This document shows, one piece after another, positions 17,130-27,775 of a stretch of 64,000 bases of DNA. Made by a program: the position numbers and the translations under genes. Position 1 is the stretch's first letter. Every line of letters starts with the position of its first letter. Source of the stretch: Candidatus Margulisiibacteriota bacterium (GTDB lineage: Bacteria > Margulisbacteria > Riflemargulisbacteria > GWF2-39-127); NCBI GenBank assembly GCA_003242895.1, contig QKMY01000045.1, positions 1-64,000 of the forward strand. The letters are read 5' to 3'. Under the pieces are notes generated by a model. That model was given only the letters and a program-made list of their open reading frames with translations. It did not search any database and was not told where the DNA came from.

Positions 17130-17669
17130 TTATTTTCTAAAAGGCATTCCAATTATTCTAAGTAATTCATAAGCCTCTTCATCACTTTTTGCTGAAGTTG
17201 TTATTGTGATATTCATTCCTCGAACTTTATCAATTTTATCTAATCTTACCTCAGGAAAAATTATCTGTTCTTTTAAACCCATAGTATAATTACCTTTACC
17301 GTCAAATGCTTTGGACGATATCCCACGAAAATCTCTTATCTTAGGAAGCGAAACATTTATTAATTTACTAATAAATTCATACATCCTTTTACCACGCAAA
17401 GTAACTTTTACGCCAATTGGCATACCTTGTCGCAATTTAAAATTAGAAATACTTTTTTTCGCCTTTGTAATAATAGGACGCTGACCTGTAATATTCATTA
17501 TTTCTGCAACGGAATCTTCAACAGCTTTAGAGTTAGTTACTGCTTCTCCCAACCCTCTATTAATTGTAATTTTTTTTATTACCGGAACTTCCATTACATT
17601 AGTATAGTTATATTTTTCTTTCATACCTTTTTTTATCATGTCTTTATATATTTTTTCAATACTATCCAC
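17130..17669 (-). CDS. rplE: 50S ribosomal protein L5 (uL5)
   Basis: 179 residues, the standard size. [20 protein letters not shown] (24-43), [25 protein letters not shown] and [15 protein letters not shown] are the family marks. L5 binds 5S rRNA and contacts the P-site tRNA and S13 (bridge B1b). It lies between rplX and rpsN. Confidence 0.97.
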   Translation of the reverse strand: MDSIEKIYKDMIKKGMKEKYNYTNVMEVPVIKKITINRGLGEAVTNSKAVEDSVAEIMNITGQRPIITKAKKSISNFKLRQGMPIGVKVTLRGKRMYEFISKLINVSLPKIRDFRGISSKAFDGKGNYTMGLKEQIIFPEVRLDKIDKVRGMNITITTSAKSDEEAYELLRIIGMPFRK

Positions 17670-17683
17670 AGAACTAATACCTC

Positions 17684-17998
17684 CTAGGCTTTATCAATAA
17701 TTTCTCTACATTTTTTACAGCTTCTTACTCTCTCTCCATTTATTACTTTTGATTTATCAACTCGAGTAATCTCTTTACATGATGGGCACAATAAAGCTAC
17801 ATTACTAATATCAATCGCAGCAGGCTTATCAACTATACCACCCTGAAAAGTTTGACTTCGTTTCATATGCCGTTTAATCATATTTATCTTTTCAACAATT
17901 ATTTTTTTATCATTTAATACTTGCAAAACTTTACCGACTTTGCCATTATCTTTTCCGCTAATAACCTTTATTTCGTCATTCTTTTTAATATTTTTCAC
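17684..17998 (-). CDS. rplX: 50S ribosomal protein L24 (uL24)
   Basis: 104 residues. The KOW motif is at the start ([24 protein letters not shown], 4-27); the second half carries CPSC and CKKC pairs (about 71-74 and 93-96), a possible zinc site common in this family. L24 starts 50S assembly and lies by the exit tunnel. Its place after rplN is conserved. Confidence 0.97.
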   Translation of the reverse strand: MKNIKKNDEIKVISGKDNGKVGKVLQVLNDKKIIVEKINMIKRHMKRSQTFQGGIVDKPAAIDISNVALLCPSCKEITRVDKSKVINGERVRSCKKCREIIDKA

Positions 17999-18030
17999 AG
18001 CATTGTTCCTCCGTATGCTTAAAGTTCATC

Positions 18031-18399
18031 TTAAATCACTTCTGGTGCTAAAGAAACTATTTTCATAAAGTTTTTATCTCTCAATTCTCTTGCCACAGGT
18101 CCAAATATTCTCGTACCTTTTGGGTTTCCTTGCTGATTAATAATAACAGCTGCATTATCATCAAATCTTATGAGTGATCCATCACTTCTTTTAATTTCTT
18201 TACATGTCCTAACTACAACAGCTCTAACTACTTCACTACGCTTTACTCCCATATTAGGATTTGCTTTTTTAACAACTCCAATAATAATATCTCCCACATA
18301 CGCATATCTTCGTCTAGTTCCCCCAAGTACCTTCATGCATAGTATTTCTTTTGCTCCAGAATTGTCTGCAACGGTTAATCTCGTCTCTGTCTGTATCAT
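18031..18399 (-). CDS. rplN: 50S ribosomal protein L14 (uL14)
   Basis: 122 residues, the invariant family length. [27 protein letters not shown], the middle [18 protein letters not shown] and the end [12 protein letters not shown] are diagnostic. L14 lies at the subunit interface and is the docking site of the silencing factor RsfS. It follows rpsQ by 18 bases. Confidence 0.98.
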   Translation of the reverse strand: MIQTETRLTVADNSGAKEILCMKVLGGTRRRYAYVGDIIIGVVKKANPNMGVKRSEVVRAVVVRTCKEIKRSDGSLIRFDDNAAVIINQQGNPKGTRIFGPVARELRDKNFMKIVSLAPEVI

Positions 18400-18417
18400 T
18401 GCATAAACCTCACTTTT

Positions 18418-18672
18418 TTATGATTCTTTACCTATAATCTCAGTAACTCTCCATCTTTTATCTTTACTTAATGGCCTAGTTTCAACAATTTTTACCTTAT
18501 CCCCAATTTTACAAGTATTTGCTTCATCATGTGCCTTAAAAGAAGCGTTTCTTTTTATAATTTTTTTGTATTTAGGATGTGTTATTAGCGTATTAACAAC
18601 TACTACAACGGTTTTATCCATCTTGTTACTTTTAACGACGCCTATTCGTTCTTTTCTATTATTTCGTTCCAA
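18418..18672 (-). CDS. rpsQ: 30S ribosomal protein S17 (uS17)
   Basis: 84 residues with an OB fold. [40 protein letters not shown] and [20 protein letters not shown] are the family marks. S17 binds 16S rRNA early in assembly. It begins 4 bases after rpmC ends. Confidence 0.97.
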   Translation of the reverse strand: MERNNRKERIGVVKSNKMDKTVVVVVNTLITHPKYKKIIKRNASFKAHDEANTCKIGDKVKIVETRPLSKDKRWRVTEIIGKES

Positions 18673-18676
18673 GGTA

Positions 18677-18877
18677 CTAATCCTCCCTATTCATCATTTT
18701 AAGTACGGTATTGATTCTAGCTATCTCTTTCTTTGTCTTCTTAATAATAGAAGTGTCTTTTAACTGACTTGCAGCCAGTTTAAACTTCATTATAATAAGT
18801 TCTTTATATCTTTCTTCAAGTTTAATCTTTAGTTCCTTATTGTCACTTTTCAATAAATCATTTATTACAGTTGTCAT
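18677..18877 (-). CDS. rpmC: 50S ribosomal protein L29 (uL29)
   Basis: 66 residues forming a long helical hairpin. [40 protein letters not shown] matches the family, though the common LFNLRFQ core is altered to IMKFKLA. L29 lies at the tunnel exit, near the docking site of SRP and trigger factor. Its start lies 2 bases after rplP. Confidence 0.95.
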   Translation of the reverse strand: MTTVINDLLKSDNKELKIKLEERYKELIIMKFKLAASQLKDTSIIKKTKKEIARINTVLKMMNRED

Positions 18878-18879
18878 TT

Positions 18880-19296
18880 CTAAAACTCCTCAGTACCTTT
18901 TATAAACTTAGTTTTTACTGGTAACTTATGAGATGCTAAGCGCATTGCTTCTTCAGCTAGATCCTTCTTAATTCCAGATAACTCAAATAACACTTTACCT
19001 CTTTTAACAACAGCTACCCAATACTCCGGAGCACCTTTACCTTTTCCCATTCGGGTCTCTGCTGGAATTTTTGTAACCGCTTTATCAGGGAAAATTCTTA
19101 TCCATAATTTTCCACCTCTCTTAATATACCTAGTGATTGCCCGTCTTGCAGCTTCTATTTGTTTGCTTGTTATCCAAGCATTTTCTTCACTTTGCAAACC
19201 ATATTCACCAAAGTCAATATCGGTCCCACCCTTTGCAATCCCTAATCTTCTACCTCTATGTGGTTTTCTGTATTTTACTTTCTTGGGCATTAACAT
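18880..19296 (-). CDS. rplP: 50S ribosomal protein L16 (uL16)
   Basis: 138 residues. It begins [19 protein letters not shown] and contains the signatures [35 protein letters not shown]16 lies near the A-site tRNA elbow and is needed for 50S maturation. A GAGGAGG site is 9 bases before ATG 19296, inside the end of rpsC, which stops 1 base away. Confidence 0.98.
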   Translation of the reverse strand: MLMPKKVKYRKPHRGRRLGIAKGGTDIDFGEYGLQSEENAWITSKQIEAARRAITRYIKRGGKLWIRIFPDKAVTKIPAETRMGKGKGAPEYWVAVVKRGKVLFELSGIKKDLAEEAMRLASHKLPVKTKFIKGTEEF

Positions 19297-19297
19297 A

Positions 19298-19966
19298 TTA
19301 AATAGCCTCCTCGATTAAAACTTCTTCAACTTTGCCCTTTTCTTTGATAATATCACCTTTGTATACCCATACTTTAACACCTATTTTTCCATATACTGTA
19401 TGAGCTTCAGCTAAGGCATAATCAATATCAGCTCTAAATGTCTGCAAAGGCACTCTTCCTTCTCTATACCATTCTCGTCTTGCAATTTCGGCTCCAGCTA
19501 ATCTTCCTGAACAACAAACTTTAATTCCTAGTGCACCGGCATTAAGAGCCACATTTACGATTTGTTTCATTGCTCTTCTAAAAGCTACCCGTCGCTCTAA
19601 TTGTATTGTTAAGCTCTGAGATAATAAAGCTGCATTTAACTCAGCTTTTTCCTGCTCTTTGATGTTTAAAGCAACCTTTTGTTGAATTTTTGCCTCAATT
19701 TGATCCTTGATTTTACTTGATTCCTGACCACCTTTACCAATTATCAAGCCTGGTCTCGCACAATATATATCTATCTCAACTTGCTTAGCTCTTCTTTTAA
19801 TCCGAATAGAAGCTATTCCTGCTTTTTTTAAGTGTTTTTTTATGAACTCGCGAATTGTATAGTCTTCCAATATCAACTTATTATATTTCTTATCAGCATA
19901 CCAGACACTATCCCACTCTTTATTGATTCCTAATCTAATTCCTACCGGGTTAACTTTCTGCCCCAT
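19298..19966 (-). CDS. rpsC: 30S ribosomal protein S3 (uS3)
   Basis: 222 residues. The KH domain has [16 protein letters not shown] near 70-85; the C-terminal domain has [33 protein letters not shown]3 lies at the mRNA entry and has helicase activity with S4 and S5. It overlaps rplV by one base. Confidence 0.98.
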   Translation of the reverse strand: MGQKVNPVGIRLGINKEWDSVWYADKKYNKLILEDYTIREFIKKHLKKAGIASIRIKRRAKQVEIDIYCARPGLIIGKGGQESSKIKDQIEAKIQQKVALNIKEQEKAELNAALLSQSLTIQLERRVAFRRAMKQIVNVALNAGALGIKVCCSGRLAGAEIARREWYREGRVPLQTFRADIDYALAEAHTVYGKIGVKVWVYKGDIIKEKGKVEEVLIEEAI

Positions 19967-20307
19967 TATTTTACCTCCCTAGACTTAACAGCTATCGTAA
20001 TATTACTAGTTCGTTTCAATATAGCACCGGCACTGCCTCGAGCCATAGGTTGAAATCGTTTCATACGCAATCCTTCACCTACGATGGCTTGCGAAATTAC
20101 CAAATTACCAACTGTTAGATCTGCATTATTCTTTGCGTTTGCTACGGCAGATTTCAATGTCTTTAAAACTACTCGTGCTGCAGCATGGGGAAGTAATTTT
20201 AATATATTCATACTTACAGATACTTCCTTATTTCTTATTACGGCCAGTACTCTATTAACTTTTCTTGGCGATATTCTTAAATACTTTGCTTTTGCAACTA
20301 CTTCCAT
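19966..20307 (-). CDS. rplV: 50S ribosomal protein L22 (uL22)
   Basis: 113 residues. KYLRISPRKVNRVLAVIRNK and the tunnel loop with its end QAIVGEGLRMKRFQPMARGSAGAILKRTSNITIAV are diagnostic. The loop lines the exit tunnel; changes there can give macrolide resistance, but the loop here looks ordinary. It follows rpsS by 11 bases. Confidence 0.97.
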   Translation of the reverse strand: MEVVAKAKYLRISPRKVNRVLAVIRNKEVSVSMNILKLLPHAAARVVLKTLKSAVANAKNNADLTVGNLVISQAIVGEGLRMKRFQPMARGSAGAILKRTSNITIAVKSREVK

Positions 20308-20318
20308 AGCTTAACCCC

Positions 20319-20591
20319 TTATTCTTTTACTTTAGATTTTGCATGACCACGATAGGTCCTAGTATGAGAAAATTCACCTAATTTATGGCCAACCATATTG
20401 TCTGATACAAACACCGGTATATGCTTCTTTCCATTATGAACCGCAAATGTTAGACCAATCATGTCTGGTATCACTGTCGATCTCCTCGACCATGTCTTTA
20501 TAATTTTCTTTTCTCCACTTTGTTGCATATCTTTGACTTTTTTAATCAAATGATCATCAACAAAAGGTCCTTTTTTTACTGATCGTCCCAT
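20319..20591 (-). CDS. rpsS: 30S ribosomal protein S19 (uS19)
   Basis: 90 residues. It starts [19 protein letters not shown] and holds [32 protein letters not shown] and [16 protein letters not shown], all conserved. S19 forms the top of the 30S head with S13. It lies after rplB. Confidence 0.98.
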   Translation of the reverse strand: MGRSVKKGPFVDDHLIKKVKDMQQSGEKKIIKTWSRRSTVIPDMIGLTFAVHNGKKHIPVFVSDNMVGHKLGEFSHTRTYRGHAKSKVKE

Positions 20592-20606
20592 AGCACGCCT
20601 CCTACA

Positions 20607-21434
20607 TTATTTACGTCGTCTAATTATTAATTTTGAACTAAGTTTTTTTGGTTTTCGTGTTTTCAAACCAAGGGCTGGTTTACCAGCAGGAGTACAAGGA
20701 CTTGGCCTGCCAATTGGACAGCAGCCTTCGCCTCCTCCATGTGGATGATCAACTGGGTTCATTGCTGAGCCCCGAACTTGCGGTCGCTTACCTAACCATC
20801 TATTTCTTCCAGCTTTTCCTATTTTAATATTTCTTTGATCTAAATTTCCTATTTGCCCCATAGTTGCCCTACATTCTAACCGGACAAGGCGTTGCTCTCC
20901 AGAGGTTAACTTAATTACAGCATAGTCTCCTTCTTTAGCCATTAACTGCGCTGACGCACCTGCACTTCTTACTAATTGACCGCCCTTACCAGCAGACAAT
21001 TCAATATTATGAATTATTGAACCAGCGGGTATATTTTTTAAAGGCAATGTATTACCTACTTTAATTTCCACGTTATCGCCACTCATTAATATTTCATTCA
21101 CACCTAATCCTAGTGGAGCTAAAATATAACGTTTTTCGCCATCAACATAATTTAATAATGCAATTCTTGCAGTTCTATTTGGATCATATTCAATACTTAC
21201 TACCTTAGCAGGTATGTTATCCTTATCTCTTTTAAAATCAATCAATCTATAACTTCTTTTGTTTCCACCGCCTTGATGTCTAACAGTTATTTTTCCTTGA
21301 TTATTTCTACCAGCACGATTTGGTTTTTTTATTAATAACTGGCTACATGGCTCAGTTGTAGTTATCTCATCATAATTCGAGATTACCTTGGCACGTGTTC
21401 CTGGGCTTGTTGGCCTAAATTTCTTGACTCCCAT
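20607..21434 (-). CDS. rplB: 50S ribosomal protein L2 (uL2)
   Basis: 275 residues, the usual length. The RNA-binding and peptidyl-transferase-near motif [16 protein letters not shown] is present near residues 222-237, with its conserved histidine, as are [22 protein letters not shown] and the C-terminal [19 protein letters not shown]2 supports subunit joining and peptide transfer. It follows rplW by 18 bases. Confidence 0.98.
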   Translation of the reverse strand: MGVKKFRPTSPGTRAKVISNYDEITTTEPCSQLLIKKPNRAGRNNQGKITVRHQGGGNKRSYRLIDFKRDKDNIPAKVVSIEYDPNRTARIALLNYVDGEKRYILAPLGLGVNEILMSGDNVEIKVGNTLPLKNIPAGSIIHNIELSAGKGGQLVRSAGASAQLMAKEGDYAVIKLTSGEQRLVRLECRATMGQIGNLDQRNIKIGKAGRNRWLGKRPQVRGSAMNPVDHPHGGGEGCCPIGRPSPCTPAGKPALGLKTRKPKKLSSKLIIRRRK

Positions 21435-21452
21435 TATATATATCTCCTCTTA

Positions 21453-21731
21453 TTAAAATAACTCTTCGTACTCTTTAATCTTTTCATCATTCTTTAATAC
21501 CACTATTGCCTTTTTCCAATCATTTGTTCTTCCAATACTTTTGCCAGTTCTTTTAAATTTCCCCAATACATTAACGGTGTTGACTTTATCAACCTTCACA
21601 CCGAAAGTCTTTTCAATTTCTTGCTTAATTTGAACCTTATTTGCATCAGTTCTAACCTTAAAGCAAAGCTTGCCATTCTCTTTCTGTAGAGACGTTTTCT
21701 CCGTTATTAATGGTTTAATTATACAACTCAT
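21453..21731 (-). CDS. rplW: 50S ribosomal protein L23 (uL23)
   Basis: 92 residues. IIKPLITEKTSLQKENGKLCFKV, ANKVQIKQEIEKTFGVKVDKVNTVNV and GRTNDWKKAIVVL match the family. L23 lies at the tunnel exit and is the docking site for trigger factor and SRP. It overlaps rplD by 4 bases. Confidence 0.97.
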   Translation of the reverse strand: MSCIIKPLITEKTSLQKENGKLCFKVRTDANKVQIKQEIEKTFGVKVDKVNTVNVLGKFKRTGKSIGRTNDWKKAIVVLKNDEKIKEYEELF

Positions 21732-22345
21732 TTTGTTAGCTCCTTATCAATAGTTGAAAGTGCTTCACTATCTATACAAATATTCTTAAATTTCAATAAT
21801 TCGTATACATTAATTTCATTAGGTCTTATTACTTTTATTCCAGCTATATTATTGGTTGCTCTAGCTAAATTGTCACTAACCATATTCATTATTATCAATG
21901 AATTATTAATATCTGCCTTTTTCATCAACTTTATTGCTTCATTCGTTTTTGGATTTGAAATTTCAAATCCTCTAACAACTAAAGTTTCGGTTCTTTTAGC
22001 AGATAATGCCATTTTCAAAGCTAGCCGTTTAACTTTCTTATTTATCTTTTTCACAAAATCACGTGGAGTTGGTCCAAAAATAACGCCACCTCCTCGCCAT
22101 AGCGGAGATCGAGTAGAACCTGCCCTTGCTCTTCCGGTTCCTTTTTGTTTCCAAGGTTTTCTCCCGCCACCAGAAACATCAGACCTATTTTTTGTATTAG
22201 CACTTCCAGTTCGTCCACCGGCTAAATATGCTTCCACAACTTGATGCATTACTTCATTTTTTACGACCACATCAAAGATATCAGAATTTACTTCTATCAT
22301 GTCTTTCTGGTCTTTTTTAAAATCATATACTTGCAATATAACCAC
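21728..22345 (-). CDS. rplD: 50S ribosomal protein L4 (uL4)
   Basis: 205 residues. The tunnel loop is recognisable at about 43-90 (GSANTKNRSDVSGGGRKPWKQKGTGRARAGSTRSPLWRGGG). The C-terminal domain carries the 23S-binding and, in E. coli, S10-operon autoregulation surface. The tract from KKINKKVKRLALKMALSAK on is typical. It lies between rplC and rplW. Confidence 0.97.
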   Translation of the reverse strand: MVILQVYDFKKDQKDMIEVNSDIFDVVVKNEVMHQVVEAYLAGGRTGSANTKNRSDVSGGGRKPWKQKGTGRARAGSTRSPLWRGGGVIFGPTPRDFVKKINKKVKRLALKMALSAKRTETLVVRGFEISNPKTNEAIKLMKKADINNSLIIMNMVSDNLARATNNIAGIKVIRPNEINVYELLKFKNICIDSEALSTIDKELTK

Positions 22346-22368
22346 TTTATTTACCTCCGCCTTGAACC

Positions 22369-22998
22369 TTAAGCTGTTACAGTTACCACACTATTTTTCT
22401 TACCTGGAACTGACCCCATTACTAATATTACATTATCTTCTGGCATTATCTTAACTATTTTTATTCTCTTTACAGTAACATTTCTGTCACCCATATGCCC
22501 ATACATCTTCTTACCCTTCAATACCCTTGACTGCCCACTTCCTGCACCAATTGATCCAGGTATCCTGTGATTTTTCGAACCATGAGCCATTGGTCCCACA
22601 TTAAAATGCCATCTTTTCACTGTTCCTTGAAATCCTTTTCCTATTGATACACCATGAATATCTACTACATCGTTTTCTTGAAACACATTTACATTAATCA
22701 AATCGCCTTCATTATATTTAGAAATATCTTTTACTTTAAATTCTTTAAATATTTTTAATTTCGCATCAATTTTATGACTTGCAAGATGACCTTCTATAGG
22801 TTTGCTTAAATTCTTCACTTTCCTTGCTTCGAAACCTATTTGAAGAGCATCATAGCCTTCTTTTTTTACATTTTTTTTCTGTACTATAACACAAGGCCCA
22901 GCTTCTATTACAGTTACAGAAATACGGTTACCCTCTTCATCGAAAATCTGAGTCATACCTATTTTTTTTCCTATAATAAATTTTTCATTATCTTTCAT
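22369..22998 (-). CDS. rplC: 50S ribosomal protein L3 (uL3)
   Basis: 209 residues. IIGKKIGMTQIFDEEGNRISVTVIEAGPC at the start and the peptidyl-transferase-centre loop GFQGTVKRWHF with GPMAHGSKNHRIPGSIG (about 127-155) are diagnostic. L3 is one of the first 50S assembly proteins. It follows rpsJ by 20 bases. Confidence 0.98.
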   Translation of the reverse strand: MKDNEKFIIGKKIGMTQIFDEEGNRISVTVIEAGPCVIVQKKNVKKEGYDALQIGFEARKVKNLSKPIEGHLASHKIDAKLKIFKEFKVKDISKYNEGDLINVNVFQENDVVDIHGVSIGKGFQGTVKRWHFNVGPMAHGSKNHRIPGSIGAGSGQSRVLKGKKMYGHMGDRNVTVKRIKIVKIMPEDNVILVMGSVPGKKNSVVTVTA

Positions 22999-23018
22999 TG
23001 TTCTACACCTTAATTAAT

Positions 23019-23342
23019 TTATTTCAACTTTATTTCAATATCTACACCAGCTGGCAGGTCTAATTTCATTAAAGCATCAACTGTTGATACCGGTGGATCC
23101 ACTATATCAATTAATCTCTTATGTGTTCTAATTTCAAAATGCTCTCCACCTCTTTTATTCACGTGCGGTGATTTAAGTACCGTCCATATCTTTTTGTCTG
23201 TCGGTAATGGCACCGGACCTACTACTTTTGCTCCAGAACGCTCTGCTGTTCCGACAATCTTCATTGCTGATTGATCTAATATATTATGATCAAACGACTT
23301 TAATCTAATCCTGATTCTTTGTTTTGCCTTTTGTACTACCAT
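23019..23342 (-). CDS. rpsJ: 30S ribosomal protein S10 (uS10), NusE
   Basis: 107 residues. [21 protein letters not shown], the head-inserted loop region with [35 protein letters not shown], and [20 protein letters not shown] are family marks. S10 also pairs with NusB and NusG in transcription antitermination and coupling. It opens the S10 group, 80 bases after tuf, with a 14-bp stem-loop in the gap. Confidence 0.98.
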   Translation of the reverse strand: MVVQKAKQRIRIRLKSFDHNILDQSAMKIVGTAERSGAKVVGPVPLPTDKKIWTVLKSPHVNKRGGEHFEIRTHKRLIDIVDPPVSTVDALMKLDLPAGVDIEIKLK

Positions 23343-23376
23343 TCTATAAAACCTTCCCTACTTGAAAGTTAACATT

Positions 23377-23409
23377 ATAATCCACCAATATAATGTATTG
23401 GTGGATTAT
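23377..23409. promoter_or_regulatory. Perfect 14-bp stem-loop between tuf and rpsJ
   Basis: ATAATCCACCAATA and its exact complement TATTGGTGGATTAT around a 5-base loop. It starts 14 bases beyond the tuf stop and ends about 35 bases before rpsJ. No T-run follows on the minus strand, so it is not a classic terminator; an mRNA processing site, 3' stabiliser for tuf, or an S10-operon control element are the alternatives. Confidence 0.6.
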
Positions 23410-23422
23410 ATGTCATTTAATA

Positions 23423-24616
23423 TTATGCTATTATTGACGTTACAACACCAGCGCCTACTGTTCTACCGCCTTCTCTTATCGCGAACCTTGATCCCTCTTC
23501 AATTGCTACTGGCACAATCATTTCAACGTCCATATTAATGTTATCGCCAGGCATTACCATTTCCACTCCAGCAGGAAACGTTATTGCTCCTGTAACATCA
23601 GTTGTCCTCATATAAAATTGAGGTCTATATCCTGGGAAAAATGGCGTATGTCTTCCGCCTTCTTCTTTTTTTAATACATATACTTCCGCTTTAAACTTTG
23701 TATGCGGCTTAATACTCCCTGGTTTTGCCAGTACCATTCCTCTTTCTAAATCTTCCTTATTAACGCCTCTTAGCAATGCCCCGATGTTATCGCCAGCCAT
23801 TCCTTCATCCAATGACTTTCTAAACATTTCAACACCAGTTACAGTTGCTTTTCTTGTCTCAGTAGACATCCCAACTATCTCGATTTCTTCGCCAACCTTA
23901 ACTTTACCTCGTTCAATTCTTCCTGTTCCTACAGTACCTCGTCCTGTAATGCTGAACACATCTTCAACTGGCATTAAAAACGGCTTATCAATATCTCTTT
24001 CAGGTGTAGGTATATAAGAATCAATTGCTTCCATAAGCTCAAAAATACATTTTGTTGCTGTAACATCTTCCGGATTCTCGAGTGCCTTTAATGCACTTCC
24101 TTTAATTATTGGAATATCATCTCCAGGGAAATCATACTTACTTAATAATTCTCTAACTTCCATTTCTACCAATTCTATTAATTCAGGATCATCAACCATA
24201 TCAACTTTATTCATGAACACCACTATATAAGGAACATTTACTTGCTTTGCTAACAAAATGTGCTCTCTTGTTTGTGGCATTGGACCGTCAGCAGCTGATA
24301 CAACCAATATTGCACCGTCCATTTGAGCTGCACCAGTTATCATATTCTTTACATAATCTGCGTGACCTGGACAATCAACGTGTGCGTAATGTCGACTAGG
24401 TGTTTCATATTCTACGTGCGCAGTTGCTATAGTGATACCTCGTTCTCTTTCTTCAGGCGCACTATCGATTTCATCAAATTTTTTAGCAGTCGCTTGACCC
24501 TTCTTTGCCAATACAAAGGTAATCGCAGCGGTCAATGTTGTTTTACCATGATCAACGTGTCCTATTGTACCAACATTAACGTGTGGCTTGTTCCTTTCAA
24601 ATTTTGCTCTTGCCAT
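23423..24616 (-). CDS. tuf: Translation elongation factor Tu
   Basis: The 397-residue GTPase that brings aminoacyl-tRNA to the A site. GTPase motifs: GHVDHGKT (19-26), the switch I region ending [22 protein letters not shown] (about 81-89) and NKVD near 136. Domains II and III follow, with the kirromycin/EF-Ts surface typical. It starts 58 bases after fusA with a strong GGGAGGA site, the str-operon order. Confidence 0.98.
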   Translation of the reverse strand: MARAKFERNKPHVNVGTIGHVDHGKTTLTAAITFVLAKKGQATAKKFDEIDSAPEERERGITIATAHVEYETPSRHYAHVDCPGHADYVKNMITGAAQMDGAILVVSAADGPMPQTREHILLAKQVNVPYIVVFMNKVDMVDDPELIELVEMEVRELLSKYDFPGDDIPIIKGSALKALENPEDVTATKCIFELMEAIDSYIPTPERDIDKPFLMPVEDVFSITGRGTVGTGRIERGKVKVGEEIEIVGMSTETRKATVTGVEMFRKSLDEGMAGDNIGALLRGVNKEDLERGMVLAKPGSIKPHTKFKAEVYVLKKEEGGRHTPFFPGYRPQFYMRTTDVTGAITFPAGVEMVMPGDNINMDVEMIVPVAIEEGSRFAIREGGRTVGAGVVTSIIA

Positions 24617-24674
24617 TTTATATATCCTCCCTCTTCTTTTCTTTCCTTTTTATTTATATCAATTAATTACTTGA

Positions 24675-26765
24675 TTATCTACCCGCACCTTTAGTTTTTT
24701 CAATAATTCCGTCGGCTATATTCTTTGGAATTTCCTGGTACTCCGCGAATTGCATTGTATAAGTACCTCGTCCTTGTGTCAATGACCTTAAATCTGTAGC
24801 GTACCCAAACATTTCAGACAATGGAGCCTTTCCTTTAATTATCTGCAATCCCAACTTCGCCGACATACCTTCAATCCTGCCTCGACGCGAGTTTAAATCT
24901 CCAATTACATCCCCCATATTTATTTCTGGTACTGTTACTTCAACATCCATTAATGGTTCAAGCAATACTGGATTAGCTTTTGCACAACCATCCTTAAAAG
25001 CCATTGAAGCAGCTATTTTAAATGCCATTTCCGATGAATCAACGTCATGGTATGAGCCATCATAAAGTGTAACTTTCACATCTAATATAGGATAGCCAGC
25101 CATAACACCGCTATTTAGCGACTCCTTGACTCCCTTTTCAACTGCGGGGATATACTCCCTAGGTACAACTCCACCGACTATGTCATTAACAAATTCAAAA
25201 CCTTTTCCTGCCTCTAATGGCTCAACAGTTAAATAAACATGACCATATTGTCCACGACCGCCAGTTTGCCTTATAAATTTTCCTTCTTGATCAACTTTCG
25301 ATCGAATAGTTTCTTTATAAGCTACCTGTGGCTTTCCAACATTAGCTTCAACTTTAAATTCTCGTTTCATTCTATCAACGATAATTTCGAGATGTAGCTC
25401 TCCCATTCCAGCAATTATTGTTTGCCCTGTTTCATGATCCACTTTTACCTTAAATGTCGGGTCTTCTTCTGCCAGCTTTTGCAATGCTTCGCCCATCTTC
25501 TCCTGGTCTACTTTTGTTTTAGGTTCTACAGCAACCGATATAACAGTTTCAGGAAACGTCATAGATTCCAAAATGATAGACAACTTTTCATCGCATAACG
25601 TGTCTCCAGTAGTTGTATCTTTCAGTCCAATTGCGGCGCAAATGTCTCCAGCATGTACTGCATCAATATCTTTCCTTGAATTTGCATGCATTTGCAATAA
25701 TCTTCCAATTCTTTCACGTTTTCCTTTTGTTGAGTTATATACATAGGTGCCAGAACTTAACTTACCAGAATACACTCTTATAAAAGTAAGTCTACCTACA
25801 TACGGATCAGTGGCTACTTTAAAAGCTAAAGCAGCAAACGGTTCATCTATTGCAGCATTTCTAATATCTTCATTTCCATTACTTGGATTTACACCTTTCA
25901 CTGAAGGCACATCCAATGGTGATGGCAAATAATCACTAACACCATCAAGTAAGGGCTGAACTCCTTTATTCTTAAAAGCTGTACCACAAAACATCGGTAC
26001 AATTTTGTTTACTATTGTTAGAGATCTTAACCCGGACATTATCTCTTCTTCAGTTAATTCCTCGCCTTCTAAATACTTCATCATCAATTCATCGTTTGCC
26101 TCTGCAGCTGCCTCGATGACTGCACTCCGATACTCTTCGGCCTTTTCTCTTAATTCATCTGGAATCTCCATAACCTCATACGTTTTTCCCATTTCGTCCG
26201 ATTGGTAAACTAAAGCCTTCATTTTTACTAAATCTACAACACCTTTAAAATTCTCTTCTTGTCCAATTGGAATTTGGACCGGAACAACTTTTGCCTGCAA
26301 TTTCTCTTTAACTTGTTCTACCACAGAAAAGAAATCAGCACCGACTCTATCCATTTTATTAACGAAAATTAAGCGTGGTACTTGATATTTTACTGCTTGT
26401 CGCCATACTGTTTCGGATTGTGGCTGGACTCCGCCAACTGCACAGAATACCGCAACCATACCATCAAGAACCCTAAGTGATCGTTCAACTTCTACAGTAA
26501 AATCCACGTGCCCTGGTGTGTCAATAATGTTAATTCTTTTGCCATTCCAGTAGCATGTCGTTGCAGCAGATGTAATTGTTATTCCTCGCTCCTGCTCTTG
26601 CTCCATCCAATCCATAGTTGCAGCACCTTCATGGACTTCACCAATTTTATAATTAATACCAGTATAGTACAAAATTCTTTCGGTTAATGTAGTTTTACCA
26701 GCATCAATATGAGCAGCAATTCCAATATTTCTATATATATCTAATGTTTCTTTATTATTTGACAT
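24675..26765 (-). CDS. fusA: Translation elongation factor G
   Basis: The 696-residue translocase GTPase; it also splits ribosomes with RRF. P-loop AHIDAGKT (18-25), [22 protein letters not shown] (about 81-88) and NKMDR near 135. Domains II-V follow, with domain [16 protein letters not shown] and the C-terminal [21 protein letters not shown]. The family is the canonical EF-G I length. It lies between rpsG and tuf. Confidence 0.97.
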   Translation of the reverse strand: MSNNKETLDIYRNIGIAAHIDAGKTTLTERILYYTGINYKIGEVHEGAATMDWMEQEQERGITITSAATTCYWNGKRINIIDTPGHVDFTVEVERSLRVLDGMVAVFCAVGGVQPQSETVWRQAVKYQVPRLIFVNKMDRVGADFFSVVEQVKEKLQAKVVPVQIPIGQEENFKGVVDLVKMKALVYQSDEMGKTYEVMEIPDELREKAEEYRSAVIEAAAEANDELMMKYLEGEELTEEEIMSGLRSLTIVNKIVPMFCGTAFKNKGVQPLLDGVSDYLPSPLDVPSVKGVNPSNGNEDIRNAAIDEPFAALAFKVATDPYVGRLTFIRVYSGKLSSGTYVYNSTKGKRERIGRLLQMHANSRKDIDAVHAGDICAAIGLKDTTTGDTLCDEKLSIILESMTFPETVISVAVEPKTKVDQEKMGEALQKLAEEDPTFKVKVDHETGQTIIAGMGELHLEIIVDRMKREFKVEANVGKPQVAYKETIRSKVDQEGKFIRQTGGRGQYGHVYLTVEPLEAGKGFEFVNDIVGGVVPREYIPAVEKGVKESLNSGVMAGYPILDVKVTLYDGSYHDVDSSEMAFKIAASMAFKDGCAKANPVLLEPLMDVEVTVPEINMGDVIGDLNSRRGRIEGMSAKLGLQIIKGKAPLSEMFGYATDLRSLTQGRGTYTMQFAEYQEIPKNIADGIIEKTKGAGR

Positions 26766-26800
26766 TAAAACTAACTCCCTATTTAATCGTTATCTTTAAA

Positions 26801-27271
26801 TTACCACTTAAAATGTGCAAATGCCTTGTTTGCTTCTGCCATTTTATGAGTATCTTCTCTCTTTTTAATCGATGCGCCCGTCTTATTGAACGAGTCTAAT
26901 ATTTCTGCAGTTAACTTATCTACCATAGTTTTACCACTTCTTTTTCGTGCATTACCCACTAGCCATCTCAAAGCTAGCGAAATGCTTCTGGTCTTTCTTA
27001 CTTCTACAGGCACCTGATACGTTGACCCACCCACTCTACGAGACTTAACTTCCATTATTGGTGCAATGTTTTTTAATGCTTCTTCAAATATGTCTATTGA
27101 AGGCTTTCCCAACTTAGCACTTAGCTCATCAAACGTTCCATAAACAATCTTCTCTGCTATATCTTTTTTACCATCCCACATAACTCTGTTTATGAGTTGT
27201 CCAACTAACGTACTATTGAATTTAGTATCTATAACTACATTTCTCTTTAACGTTCTACTGCGTCTCGGCAT
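26801..27271 (-). CDS. rpsG: 30S ribosomal protein S7 (uS7)
   Basis: 156 residues. PRRSRTLKRNVVIDTKFNSTLVGQLIN, the beta-hairpin KSRRVGGSTYQVPVEVRKTRSISLALRWLV and the C-terminal TGASIKKREDTHKMAEANKAFAHFKW are diagnostic. S7 begins head assembly and lies by the E site; in E. coli it represses the str operon. It follows rpsL by 14 bases. Confidence 0.98.
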   Translation of the reverse strand: MPRRSRTLKRNVVIDTKFNSTLVGQLINRVMWDGKKDIAEKIVYGTFDELSAKLGKPSIDIFEEALKNIAPIMEVKSRRVGGSTYQVPVEVRKTRSISLALRWLVGNARKRSGKTMVDKLTAEILDSFNKTGASIKKREDTHKMAEANKAFAHFKW

Positions 27272-27285
27272 AAATCTTTCCTCCT

Positions 27286-27663
27286 CTATTTCTTCTTAGC
27301 CCTTTTCGACCCATATTTTGATCGTGCTTGTCTCTTCTTGTCTACTCCAGCAGTATCCAATGTTCCGCGTATTATATGGTATCTAACTCCAGGCAAATCC
27401 TTAACCCTACCTCCACGAATCATAACAACAGAGTGTTCTTGCAAATTATGACCCTCTCCTGGAATATACGATGTAACTTCCTGACCATTTGTTAGCCTTA
27501 TTCTCGCAACTTTACGTAAAGCTGAATTAGGTTTCTTAGGAGTCGTTGTATAAACCCTCGTACAAACTCCTCTTTTTTGAGGGCATTGAGTCAAGGCCGG
27601 AACCTTGTTTTTGGTAATTTTCTTTTTTCTTCCCTTGCTTACTAATTGGTTAATAGTCGGCAC
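27286..27663 (-). CDS. rpsL: 30S ribosomal protein S12 (uS12)
   Basis: 125 residues. [23 protein letters not shown] opens the protein; [18 protein letters not shown] holds the lysine whose change gives streptomycin resistance, and [18 protein letters not shown] the second resistance site with the Asp that is thiomethylated in many bacteria. Both sites read as wild type. S12 monitors codon-anticodon pairing. A perfect-consensus promoter lies 66 bases upstream and GGAGGAAAG before the GTG start. Confidence 0.98.
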   Translation of the reverse strand: MPTINQLVSKGRKKKITKNKVPALTQCPQKRGVCTRVYTTTPKKPNSALRKVARIRLTNGQEVTSYIPGEGHNLQEHSVVMIRGGRVKDLPGVRYHIIRGTLDTAGVDKKRQARSKYGSKRAKKK

Positions 27664-27728
27664 TTATCTTTCCTCCAATGTTCCTATTATTTCCCATGTC
27701 ATTCCATTATTTTTAGACAACGGACGAC

Positions 27729-27757
27729 ATTATAGTATAGGCATATTGTTTTGTCAA
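27729..27757 (-). promoter_or_regulatory. Perfect-consensus sigma70 promoter of rpsL-rpsG-fusA-tuf
   Basis: Minus strand TTGACA (27757-27752), 17-base spacer, TATAAT (27734-27729), within the 112-base gap between rpoC and rpsL. Start of transcription near 27722 gives a leader of about 59 bases. All twelve consensus bases match at the ideal spacing. Confidence 0.85.
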
Positions 27758-27775
27758 CAATATTAATACCTACAT

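Noticed and set aside
21852..22244. Plus-strand open frame of 130 codons across rplD.
   Set aside because: Antisense to rplD; its composition mirrors the complementary codons of that gene.
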